From NCBI GenBank assembly GCA_021325255.1, contig JAJPHP010000031.1:1-30072 (forward strand): DNA of 30,072 nt. The letters are read 5' to 3'. The stretch is from Nitrososphaerota archaeon. Lineage in GTDB: Archaea; Thermoproteota; Nitrososphaeria; Nitrososphaerales; CADDZS01. The notes below the pieces were generated by a model. That model did no database searches. It worked only from the letters and a program-made list of their open reading frames with translations, and was not told the DNA's origin. A program made the position numbers and the translations under genes. This document shows, in pieces, positions 1 to 6,918 of the stretch; the first letter of the stretch is position 1, and each line of letters starts with the position of its first letter.

Positions 1-89
1 CCATTCGCCTTTTGCTACCATGAGGCTTGAGTGCATGCAATCTCAAGATGAGCAGGTGGGTCAAATGTCATTGATGGGATGCCTAAGAA

Positions 90-572
90 CTATTGTGCCA
101 AAGCCCCCCTTTCGTAGTCCTTTTTACATTGCGCAGTGTCGTGAAAGTTTAATCGATAGTACCATTTATCCAAGGCCTCTGCGGTCTTCGGGCTCAGCTT
201 CAAGGTCTCTAAGATTTTATGAGCATGCATATGTTTGTCTTTCAACTTGAAATATTTGGCCGCAATCTCGCCATGGAAATTAGACAGATTTTCTTGCTCA
301 TCGCTTTCACCCGAATCGTCAGGATATTCTTCGTCACCTAAATCATCATCTTCTTCTGGGTCGATCGCTTCAAGCTTTGAAGCATTCTTGTTTTCTCTTG
401 CTTCCTCCGGAAAACTTTTCCCCCTCACCAGTTGAATCAAGCGAGTTCCGACGTGCAACCGGTGGCAAATACTTGCCCAAGGTTCTCTATTTTCCAATGC
501 TTCCTTTATGGCATTCTCTAGGTCTTCACCATGCAAGAGTTTCTTCTTTTTCCTTCCACTTCCCTTCGGCAA
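90..572 (-). CDS. Hypothetical HTH-like protein of the accessory island
   Basis: No family is recognised. The 160-aa product starts with a lysine-rich tail (KKKK at residues 8-11). Residues 15-52 look like a helix-turn-helix (helix, short turn, then ICHRLHVGTRLIQLVRG), which would suit DNA binding. A strongly acidic linker follows at about 68-92, then a helical C-terminal part. The TTG start is inferred: the frame opens only four codons upstream, after a TGA, and a GGTGA Shine-Dalgarno sequence lies 9 nt before TTG. It is the last gene of the minus-strand replication block, 19 nt after the methyltransferase, so it is probably co-transcribed. A regulatory or accessory replication role is only inference from context. 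Confidence 0.6.
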   Translation of the reverse strand: MPKGSGRKKKKLLHGEDLENAIKEALENREPWASICHRLHVGTRLIQLVRGKSFPEEARENKNASKLEAIDPEEDDDLGDEEYPDDSGESDEQENLSNFHGEIAAKYFKLKDKHMHAHKILETLKLSPKTAEALDKWYYRLNFHDTAQCKKDYERGALAQ

Positions 573-591
573 TCCATGGATTCACCCTACG

Positions 592-1518
592 CTAAACTAC
601 TCTCATGCTTTCTTGAGCTGAAGATAGTAATCCTATAGAGCCAAGATTTACCCTTCCAATAGTGCAGGCGTCCAAATAAGAGTGCAGAAACAGAGAAAGT
701 GCTACAGAAATGCAGAAAGTGCAACATTTGGTTGGAGCTTTTTGCTCACTTGAATATAATATTGTCAGATTGACGGTCGTGGTTTGAGGTATCAGATACT
801 TTGAAAGTCGCCTCTTTATGACTTCAAAGCACTTTGCTTCCTTCTCGTAAGCGACGCAACTTCGCTCTGAGTCAATACAAGCTTGAACGGCTGTGCCTCC
901 ACCGGCCATCGGATCAACCACCAAATCACCTGGTCTACTGAAATGTTGGATTAATTGGATCCATTCGCTGACCGGTTGACCCCATTCATGCCAAGTCTTG
1001 TCCATCCCTTCTGTTTGCAATTCAAAAGAATTAATTTGGGCAATCTGTTCATCGCTTGGCTCTCCCTTAAAAAAGAATAGAATCGTGAGATCATCTATCT
1101 TCCCATGTGCAGCCATGTCGTAGCTATCATGTCGTAGTCCTACTCTTTTGAAATGTTTACACGCAACAAAAGTCAGGTGCTGTCCGATGAATTGCTTTGT
1201 AAGCTCCCAAGTGTATGTTCCAGCGTAGGTGGCAAGAAGATGCCCTTTCTTCAGCTTGCTCATTCCAAATAATCCCAGGTCGCTTGCAATACCCAGCATC
1301 TCCTCCTTGCTCCATGGCAAGTCAGTGAAGACAAGATCAACCGAATCATTCTCGATACTTGAATTTCTAAAGTCGTCATTTAGAATATCATAGATGGAAT
1401 TATTCATCGAGAATGAAAGTCGAGGTCTCGATGATACAGCCCTGGTGTTAGATGTATTGATGCCCGGCAAAGTTTGATTCAGGCTCGATGAATTTTGGAG
1501 ATTTTGTTCATCTCCCAT
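592..1518 (-). CDS. Beta-class DNA methyltransferase (N4-cytosine or N6-adenine)
   Basis: An S-adenosylmethionine-dependent DNA amino-methyltransferase. Catalytic motif IV is DLPW at residues 66-69, and the SAM-binding motif DPMAGGGT is at 202-209, followed by a strand ending in YEKE. Motif IV before motif I defines the beta class. The first proline of the usual DPPW/DPPY is leucine here, which some phage-type enzymes tolerate. The C-terminal 60 residues (about 250-308) are Ser/Cys-rich and unlike the family. The ATG start lies 9 nt after the stop of the ATPase gene, so it is part of the same transcript. No restriction endonuclease is adjacent, suggesting an orphan, element-borne methylase that protects the element or marks replication. 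Target base and site cannot be read from sequence alone. Confidence 0.8.
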   Translation of the reverse strand: MGDEQNLQNSSSLNQTLPGINTSNTRAVSSRPRLSFSMNNSIYDILNDDFRNSSIENDSVDLVFTDLPWSKEEMLGIASDLGLFGMSKLKKGHLLATYAGTYTWELTKQFIGQHLTFVACKHFKRVGLRHDSYDMAAHGKIDDLTILFFFKGEPSDEQIAQINSFELQTEGMDKTWHEWGQPVSEWIQLIQHFSRPGDLVVDPMAGGGTAVQACIDSERSCVAYEKEAKCFEVIKRRLSKYLIPQTTTVNLTILYSSEQKAPTKCCTFCISVALSLFLHSYLDACTIGRVNLGSIGLLSSAQESMRVV

Positions 1519-1527
1519 CCGCGACGC

Positions 1528-3273
1528 TTAGGCTGAAATGCAGCCAATATGGTATCTCTTGTCGCCTTCGACACGTGGAAGGGTCTCTATTTCGCCTCCA
1601 CAATTTGCGCAAAAAGGTATGCCACTTCTTTCATTTGCATTTTGTTTTTCTGATTGGGGTGGTGGGACAAGAACAATGGGATTCGAGATTTCTTTCCCTA
1701 CTAGCGGGAAAGGACTGGAATTAATGGATATTTTCGAGAAATCTCCATTTGTTCCCCTGTTTTCGCCAGCTAAAGGCGAATTTGGAGCTTTTGAAAACTT
1801 CTCACGCAATAGTTTGGACCAATGAAGGAACAATTTCGCGGAATCTTTCTTGTTGATGGTATTTGCTAACGCTAGGAATCCTTCCCTAAGCATCTCGTGG
1901 AAGATGTCATTATCCAGGTGTAGCTGCTTTGTAATCGGAGAAAGCAGTTCCTCTATCTCATTTGCCCTGTATTGAAGCGTGTAGGTGATGGTTTTCCCTT
2001 CTTTCGTTTTGCTGACATAACCCTCTTCGTAGAGTTCCTCTAAATTGCCGTAGATTGTTTTTGGAGACTTCTTTAGTTGCTTTGCAATTTTGTCTCGGAT
2101 CTCCTTGGTTATCACATCGCCTTCTTTTGAAACCCCCATTTTGCCGAGTGTCTGAGCAAGTTCTCGAGTTCTAGATTCCAGGCCGGTCAACATCGTCAAC
2201 AAGGCATCGGAATAGATTTTTACCACGTCGACTGCAACTTGAGGATTGGCAAACATGATCTTCCTTCCCTCCATTTCAAAGATTGGTTCTTTTCGTCCGA
2301 GTAGCATGTGATAAAGTCGAATCGTCGATAGAACCTTATCGTAGTCACCACGAGCGCGAAGAGGTAGCCTCCTGAATATTCCAGTGATACTTTTGGGAAA
2401 AGGAATCTGGACTTCTATGGGTTCAACTTTTTCCACGACTTTCTTTACTACTTGAATTGCAAAGTTCCTGTCAGTCCAGGGCTTCTTGCCCAGGCGAACT
2501 AGCATCTTTTCCTTCTCATAGGTTGCCTTCCAAGCTAGAACCGCTCTTGTTTGCTCCTCCGATTCATTGGCGTTGATTATGTCATTTCTCCTTTCAAACT
2601 GTCCATCCAGTGTTACTCTCGTGGTAGATGAGATAACAGTCATTGGAGGAATTGTGTGTTCTTCGGTCGTCATTTCTCCAGTTTTGAGATCTCTAGTTGC
2701 GACTTCGACAGTATAGCCTGCGTCGTCTGCGCTGAGGAATTTCAAGGTGGATAATCCATCTTCCTCTCGGTCTGCAGACCCAAGCTCTTGAATTACCAAA
2801 ATGTCGTAATTTGTCAAGTCTAGATAATCAAGGGCGTGTCTTGTCAAGCGGCCTACCTTCTTCACGCGAAAGGTCTGAACAATCATTTCCAAGAGCCGTG
2901 TCTTGCCTGACCCTTCTTTTCCTTTCAAAGTGATGAATTGCTTCAGCGAAGTGTCCGGAGCCCGACCGGACAGGCACTTGACAAAAAGGAGCTTCTTGTT
3001 GTTGCTTTCCCCGCAGACAATATTGTCTAGGTGTTTTTCAATTTCGATCAAAGGATTTTCTGCGCTTAGGATTCGTTCCGCTTCTCTTTCTGCTTCCGAA
3101 TCCATTTCCTTCTCGTTAGATTCTTCTTCTTTGGTAACCTTGTTCTTTGGAGATTCTATGGCTACCAATGACCCAAAGATATTGGGAAGGATATGCGATA
3201 CAGCCTGCATCATGGAGGCCAGATCCTCTTTCTTGAAACCAGCCTTTTTCGCTGCTAGTTCTATTTTGTCCAA
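1528..3273 (-). CDS. P-loop replication ATPase/helicase-like protein with wHTH and C-terminal zinc motif
   Basis: 581 aa. Walker A is GKEGSGKT at 118-125 and a Walker B-like strand is YDILVIQE at 156-163. A sensor-like segment, VISSTTR, is at 213-219. The layout resembles replicative helicases of archaeal plasmids and viruses (SF3/D5-like or related AAA+), but the exact superfamily is uncertain. Residues about 395-450 form a winged-helix-like unit (IAKQLKKSPKTIYGNLEELYEEGYV), a common DNA-binding tail of such proteins. The C-terminus carries C555, C558, H575 and C578, a CCHC zinc site. TTG at 3273 is the only start in the open frame; the frame begins just upstream after a TGA. The gene follows the split prim-pol and a 53-aa ORF, so the pair probably forms the element's primase-helicase. 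Confidence 0.75.
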   Translation of the reverse strand: MDKIELAAKKAGFKKEDLASMMQAVSHILPNIFGSLVAIESPKNKVTKEEESNEKEMDSEAEREAERILSAENPLIEIEKHLDNIVCGESNNKKLLFVKCLSGRAPDTSLKQFITLKGKEGSGKTRLLEMIVQTFRVKKVGRLTRHALDYLDLTNYDILVIQELGSADREEDGLSTLKFLSADDAGYTVEVATRDLKTGEMTTEEHTIPPMTVISSTTRVTLDGQFERRNDIINANESEEQTRAVLAWKATYEKEKMLVRLGKKPWTDRNFAIQVVKKVVEKVEPIEVQIPFPKSITGIFRRLPLRARGDYDKVLSTIRLYHMLLGRKEPIFEMEGRKIMFANPQVAVDVVKIYSDALLTMLTGLESRTRELAQTLGKMGVSKEGDVITKEIRDKIAKQLKKSPKTIYGNLEELYEEGYVSKTKEGKTITYTLQYRANEIEELLSPITKQLHLDNDIFHEMLREGFLALANTINKKDSAKLFLHWSKLLREKFSKAPNSPLAGENRGTNGDFSKISINSSPFPLVGKEISNPIVLVPPPQSEKQNANERSGIPFCANCGGEIETLPRVEGDKRYHIGCISA

Positions 3274-3422
3274 ACACTTGCTCGGATCCTTTGAAAAAAG
3301 GTCGTCAGGAAAGAAAGTTGTTTTTCTTCATGTTCTATTCGGAAGGTCAGAATATTCTTCTTGAGTTCGATTTTCCCGAAGCCAGGAAGATCGAATGACA
3401 GAGAGTTATCGTTAGTATCCAT
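3261..3422 (-). CDS. Small 53-aa hypothetical protein between primase and ATPase
   Basis: Read by hand in the gap between the primase and the ATPase. An ATG at 3422 overlaps the last codons of the primase (stop at 3412-3414). The frame stays open to a TAG at 3261-3263, overlapping the TTG start of the ATPase by 13 nt. The product begins MDTNDNSLSFDLPGFGKIEL and ends SVWTK. Its middle alternates charged and hydrophobic residues as in a folded strand-helix protein. The tight overlap on both sides suggests translational coupling in the operon. No family is recognised. It could be chance, but the gap would otherwise be the only sizeable non-coding piece in the block. Confidence 0.45.
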   Translation of the reverse strand: MDTNDNSLSFDLPGFGKIELKKNILTFRIEHEEKQLSFLTTFFQRIRASVWTK

Positions 3423-4433
3423 GACTTGTCATCCAATTTAGTGCGTCTTCCCTGGTCTTTCTTTGTGATACCAGTATACGATTCAAATAAAGAACTCTTT
3501 GTGCAATATCGGGAAGATTCTGAGACTCTGCTAGAGCAACAATGGTGCTGACTCCGGGGATGTGGGATGAATTGTTCTTCGAGCTTTTGTAGAGAGAACT
3601 TACCTGGGATCTGGCAAACTTCCAACAATTTTGTTTGCAACCTAATTGTTTAGCTTTAGTTTCAAGAAACCGAGAGGCCTCTATTTCACTTACTCCTGCC
3701 CTAAGTAACATTCCCGCTATACCGACTATAGCTTCATGGTGATGATGCTCCTTCCAGATCAGAGAAATTATTTCAGAAAGTTCAGCTGCTTCCTTCTCAC
3801 TAGGAGTTAAACGACCATTTGCGAGCGAAACTGAACTGATGTATTGAATTCTCTCGCAGAACGGAGGCCTCCAACCAAGATTCTTCGCTCTTTGAATGAT
3901 GAGTTCACTGACGCCATCGAGCCACATAATTTCCTGTGTTCTCGAAACTATCTTGTACTGAAAACCGCTCTCGTGGACAGAAGGATAGATTGTTACAAGC
4001 ATACGATTGGCTTTGATCTCGATGGGGAGTGATCTGGAACCAAGCTCGCATTTTCGCAAATCCAATTTCGTGAACTCAACATTTGGATCAAAAAAAAGCA
4101 GTGAAATCCGTGATGACTTTCTTCTACCAAAGTCCTTGAAAGTAGTTCATCGAGCATCTTCCCCCAAAAATCCTGAAACACTTCTTTATTGTCAAAATCA
4201 ATGCAGACGGCCCCGTTTGATGATCTACCCAGTAGAACTGCAATGTTATTTTGAAGAGAAGACGAGCTCAGGAAATTGTCGTAGATTTCTTCCCACGTTT
4301 GTTGCAGATCTGCATTCTCGATATACTGCAAGTACTTCATAATGGGCTCTTTCGGGCGTTTTTTCTGTGGAATGAGTTTCAATCCTTGAGTGTGTCGCAT
4401 TCGCAAGACTGCCTCTCTTTCTGATATTTGCAA
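3412..4433 (-). CDS. Prim-pol (archaeo-eukaryotic type) primase, split by a one-base frameshift
   Basis: Two overlapping frames (4433 down to 3993, and an open frame entering at about 4097 and ending at 3412) make one protein of about 340 aa when joined by a -1 shift at the A run 4090-4097 (eight T in the mRNA sense). The first frame carries the DhD motif (VCIDFDNKE, D79 and D81) and the SHHGFH motif with H111. The second frame continues directly with FDPNVEF, then IEIKANRMLVTIYPS, the third AEP motif, and a PriCT-like helical tail (LIWKEHHHHEAIVGIAGMLL). Such enzymes make primers, and often DNA, for plasmids and viruses. TTG at 4433 follows GGAGAG at some distance; ATG at residue 12 is an alternative. 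Whether the break is programmed slippage, a pseudogene or a homopolymer error cannot be decided here. Confidence 0.75.
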
Positions 4434-4441
4434 AGGCCAGA

Positions 4442-4759
4442 TTACTCTCCTCTCGAAGCTTTGAGAATCTGGATCACATCCTTCGTGTATTCAGTTGCGG
4501 TTTGATCTGAAACGAGCCAGCGCATTTTTGCTTCATGAATGACAGAGTCCCAAACCATGCTAGGAGGAAGATTCTTAGCAAAATGGACTAGCTCGGAAAT
4601 GCGATACGCTCTGAAGTAATCATCTGCTCTAATGTGAGCGGCATGATGTCTTTTCAATTGGTCCAGCGAATCGAAACGAACAATACATCTTCCGCAGACG
4701 AGGTCTATCGGCGTCCTTGTCAATCTACTGGGTTTATCTAGTTCAGAGTCACTTGTCAA
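4442..4759 (-). CDS. C2H2 zinc-finger protein, 105 aa
   Basis: One classical C2H2 finger is visible near residues 22-42: C-x2-C, twelve residues, then H-x3-H (CGRCIVRF ... KRHHAAH). The rest (45-105) is helical and unrecognised. Small single-finger proteins are frequent in archaeal plasmids and viruses, where they bind DNA or regulate transcription; that role is inferred here. The TTG start overlaps the TGA stop of the upstream 83-aa gene (shared TTGA at 4756-4759), so the two are translationally coupled. It ends 8 nt before the primase TTG start. Confidence 0.65.
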   Translation of the reverse strand: MTSDSELDKPSRLTRTPIDLVCGRCIVRFDSLDQLKRHHAAHIRADDYFRAYRISELVHFAKNLPPSMVWDSVIHEAKMRWLVSDQTATEYTKDVIQILKASRGE

Positions 4760-5007
4760 CGATGCTTTAACCTCTCTTGGGGGAACGAGAGAAGGGAAGA
4801 ACTTGGTTGCGGGTGAAGCGGGAAACTCTCACCCGTGATCTTCTCCTTCAAGTCATGATCTAGAATAGAGAGCCAAGTTGGGATCCTGGCTATGAAATCT
4901 TCTCGCGAAAGCGAGTCTCTTTCTTCCGAAATGACATCAAAGAGAGTAGGTGCAACGCTTCGAGTGCGTAGTGCGATTGCCTTGTACGTTCTGATATCTA
5001 CGTTCAA
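4756..5007 (-). CDS. Hypothetical protein, 83 aa
   Basis: No family is recognised. The product is helical and charged in its first 60 residues (EERDSLSREDFIARIPTWLS), with a Pro/Ser-rich, basic tail. The start is TTG at 5007, chosen because an AGGTGA Shine-Dalgarno sequence lies about 6 nt upstream and no in-frame ATG is available. It lies between the zinc-ribbon gene (25 nt upstream) and the C2H2 gene, with which it overlaps by 4 nt, so it belongs to the replication operon. Its function is unknown. Confidence 0.55.
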   Translation of the reverse strand: MNVDIRTYKAIALRTRSVAPTLFDVISEERDSLSREDFIARIPTWLSILDHDLKEKITGESFPLHPQPSSSLLSFPQERLKHR

Positions 5008-5032
5008 GATATCTCACCTTTTGAATTCAATT

Positions 5033-5164
5033 CTAAGATTGAAGGCTCACCTTGCAGTGAGGGCAAACCCGGGGAAAGCTTCCGCTTCGAGGTTGCCATT
5101 CATAGCCACATTTCTCGCATTTCAGAAATTGGACCATTCTCAGGAATTTTGTCGGCTCTCTCAT
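5033..5164 (-). CDS. Small zinc-ribbon protein, 43 aa, first gene of the minus-strand operon
   Basis: Found by hand on the minus strand. ATG at 5164 opens a frame ending in TAG at 5033-5035. The protein contains KCEKCGYEW and, after a Pro/Arg/Gly loop, VCPHCK, giving a CxxC...CxxC zinc knuckle pair (C16, C19, C34, C37). This is the usual form of tiny archaeal zinc-ribbon proteins, which are common in mobile elements and act as DNA/RNA-binding or adaptor proteins. A TATA-like box on the minus strand (5188-5199) would start transcription near 5168, making the mRNA almost leaderless and supporting this start. A second ATG at codon 10 is an alternative. Confidence 0.65.
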   Translation of the reverse strand: MREPTKFLRMVQFLKCEKCGYEWQPRSGSFPRVCPHCKVSLQS

Positions 5165-5187
5165 TCCAGCTTTGATTTCTACGTTAA

Positions 5188-5199
5188 GAGTAAATAAGA
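5188..5199. promoter_or_regulatory. Shared TATA-like box of the divergent promoter
   Basis: The A/T-rich block agTAAATAAGac reads as a TATA-like box on both strands. On the minus strand it would place the transcript start near 5168, next to the zinc-ribbon ATG at 5164. On the plus strand it would place it near 5220, next to the ATG at 5230. Spacing follows the usual 25-27 nt of archaeal promoters; no start site has been measured. Confidence 0.5.
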
Positions 5200-5204
5200 C
5201 CCTG

Positions 5205-5229
5205 TTCGGATTCCTGTCAAGAATCCGAA
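5205..5229. promoter_or_regulatory. Perfect 9-bp inverted repeat abutting a start codon (operator or RNA hairpin)
   Basis: The arms TTCGGATTC (5205-5213) and GAATCCGAA (5221-5229) are perfect inverted repeats separated by 7 nt (CTGTCAA). The right arm ends on the base before the ATG at 5230. The site would cover the predicted plus-strand transcript start and sits just upstream of the minus-strand promoter. It fits an operator controlling both directions. As RNA it could hide the start region of the 157-aa gene. Confidence 0.55.
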
Positions 5230-5703
5230 ATGAGAAGAATAGACTTCAAGTCTGCGAAGATAGATGAGGTCGATATAGAAATTCTAACACAATGCGAAAA
5301 ACAAGAACATGCAACAAGAAACTCAGTATTTGAGAAATCTGAGTGGCTTCCCAAGCAGCACAATAAGGAAATCGTCTATGAAAGAATCAAAAAGCTCATA
5401 GAATACTATCTAATTGTAGAAGATGATCTTCAAACCTATTCTCTTTCAGAGGTTGAAGTAGGATATTTAGGCGGTTTCAGGAATACTCAGTTATCGGAAA
5501 TTGTGCTGCACCAAGTCGATCCACGCATTTTCGGAAGCGTAAGTGTCCTCACCTCCATAAACTCGCCTGAGGGAGCAACTATCGCGCTGGCAACAGACAC
5601 AGGAACGATCCTTTGTGAGGGAATAGTGAAAATCGGCTCGGTGCATTATCAAATTACCGAAGTTGGTAGGATGCAGGGCAGCCTAATTTCACGGCCACGA
5701 TAG
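5230..5703 (+). CDS. Hypothetical protein, 157 aa, possible regulator of the divergent operon
   Basis: No family is recognised with confidence. Residues about 13-75 look like a winged helix (DVDIEILTQCEKQ, then VYERIKKLIEYYLIVEDD and a strand). The C-terminal half is rich in beta strands (GSVSVLTSINSPEGATIALA, then ILCEGIVKIGSVHYQITEV) and may be a ligand-binding or dimerisation part. ATG at 5230 directly follows a perfect inverted repeat and lies about 10 nt from the predicted transcript start. Its place at the head of the divergent region fits a local repressor, but that is inference. Confidence 0.6.
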   Translation: MRRIDFKSAKIDEVDIEILTQCEKQEHATRNSVFEKSEWLPKQHNKEIVYERIKKLIEYYLIVEDDLQTYSLSEVEVGYLGGFRNTQLSEIVLHQVDPRIFGSVSVLTSINSPEGATIALATDTGTILCEGIVKIGSVHYQITEVGRMQGSLISRPR

Positions 5704-5816
5704 AATATCGTTCATAATATGATCTCTAAAATCGAATTAGGAATAATAGACATGACATACAGCTGGATATTAGTAAGGTGAACGAGCTCGCCAAAAGGAT
5801 CTCGCCGACTTCTTGT

Positions 5817-5832
5817 AAGCTTTCGAAAGCTT
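5817..5832. promoter_or_regulatory. Perfect 16-bp palindrome AAGCTTTCGAAAGCTT before the second methyltransferase
   Basis: The sequence equals its own reverse complement over 16 bases. It overlaps the most upstream possible start (TTG 5831) and lies 40 nt before the first ATG (5873) of the methyltransferase. It may be an operator of the kind that controls methylase genes, or a transcript hairpin. No repeat of it was noticed elsewhere in the window. Confidence 0.45.
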
Positions 5833-5872
5833 GTTGAAGCAAAAAGCACAATTAGATAATTTTAGTAGGATC

Positions 5873-6841
5873 ATGATAATGAAAACCACAATTGGCCAAC
5901 GTTTTGATTACATAAAGTGCGCCGACAGTCATCATCTCATGGATTTTGTGACTGAGAATTCCATTGACTTGACAGTTACCTCACCCCCATACGGGAATGC
6001 AATTGATTACGGCACACACTCTAGAGGGATCGAAAATGAGAGATACAGAGGCAAGAAGCTTTGGAAAGATCCTGAAAGTTACATCACTGATATTGCGCAT
6101 GTATTTGAACAAGTTCGCCGGGCAACAAAGATTGGCGGGTACTGCGCAATTGTGATAGGATATGAAGTTGTTTCCGCTGAACTTATCCCTCTCCCAAGCA
6201 TGCTGCTTACTGAAATTCTTCGTCAACAAAAAATAGTGAAGGCGGAAGAGCAATGGGTGCTCAGGGAAGAAATTATCTGGAACAAAGTAACGGCTGGGAG
6301 AAACGGAAGTGGAAACCGTTTTGGCGTAACGGTAATGAATCCATATCCAACTTATTATCATGCAAACGTGATGCACGAGTACATATTTGTCCTAAGTAAG
6401 GGCTCACCGAAGATCAAGAGAGACGAAGCAAGGGAACGACTTCAGAAGCTTGTCATGGATGACGAAATGAAACGAGATATTGCAAATTCTACATGGCACA
6501 TCGTGCCCGAAGAAGAATGGACCTTCACGCCCGTACCTCCTGGCTCCGTAGACCATCCAGCCCCTTTCCCGGAACAGATGGCTTGGCGACTGATTTCCCT
6601 TTTTTCGAATCCAAACGATATTGTCCTAGATCCATTCAACGGTAGCGGAACAACGACGAAGGTTGCAAACCATTTGCATCGCCATTACATAGGCGTAGAT
6701 ATCATCAAAGAGTATTGCAAGATTGCTGAAGACAGGCTGAAAGAGCCTCTAAACTTGTCAACCAAGATTTGGGTTCAAAAATGGGGCTCGAAGCCGTTAG
6801 AACACAACTTCGAAACCAAGCCCATTGACGAGTTTAAATGA
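5873..6841 (+). CDS. Beta-class DNA methyltransferase with TSPPY motif (probable N4-cytosine)
   Basis: An S-adenosylmethionine-dependent DNA methyltransferase. Motif IV, TSPPYGNAIDY, comes early, and motif I, DPFNGSGT, near the C-terminus, followed by YIGVDI; this is the beta-class order. SPPY is typical of N4-cytosine enzymes. The frame is open from TTG 5831 (336 aa), but ATG 5873 (MIMKTT, 322 aa) is preferred: it follows a GGATC-type ribosome site, and the family fold begins a few residues later. Numbered from 5831, SPPY is 51-54 and DPFNGSGT 267-274. No cognate endonuclease is adjacent. It is the second methylase of the island and on the opposite strand to the first, so the two may have different roles. 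Confidence 0.85.
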   Translation: MIMKTTIGQRFDYIKCADSHHLMDFVTENSIDLTVTSPPYGNAIDYGTHSRGIENERYRGKKLWKDPESYITDIAHVFEQVRRATKIGGYCAIVIGYEVVSAELIPLPSMLLTEILRQQKIVKAEEQWVLREEIIWNKVTAGRNGSGNRFGVTVMNPYPTYYHANVMHEYIFVLSKGSPKIKRDEARERLQKLVMDDEMKRDIANSTWHIVPEEEWTFTPVPPGSVDHPAPFPEQMAWRLISLFSNPNDIVLDPFNGSGTTTKVANHLHRHYIGVDIIKEYCKIAEDRLKEPLNLSTKIWVQKWGSKPLEHNFETKPIDEFK

Positions 6842-6858
6842 ATTGAGTATGCTTAGTT

Positions 6859-6874
6859 ATGCTTGTACAAGCAT
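6859..6874. promoter_or_regulatory. 16-bp palindrome ATGCTTGTACAAGCAT with iterated ATGCTT boxes
   Basis: A perfect palindrome 8 bp before a TATA-like box. Its half-site ATGCTTGT recurs at 6919-6926, exactly over the start codon of the next gene. Shorter ATGCTT copies stand at 6849 and 6877. Full and half operators flanking a promoter are typical of an autorepressed gene; the downstream protein ends in a winged-helix-like part. Confidence 0.55.
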
Positions 6875-6881
6875 GAATGCT

Positions 6882-6894
6882 TTTATATCATATA
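6882..6894 (+). promoter_or_regulatory. TATA-like promoter of the 214-aa gene
   Basis: TTTATATCATATA lies about 30 nt before the ATG at 6919. With a start site 25-27 nt downstream of the box centre, the mRNA would have a leader of only a few bases. It lies between the palindrome and its half-site repeat. Confidence 0.6.
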
Positions 6895-6918
6895 TTCCAA
6901 ACACACCTCTGATTAGGT

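Noticed and set aside
3347..3640. 97-aa minus-strand open frame over the primase end.
   Set aside because: The primase frame and the 53-aa frame explain the region better; this one has a composition typical of an alternate frame.
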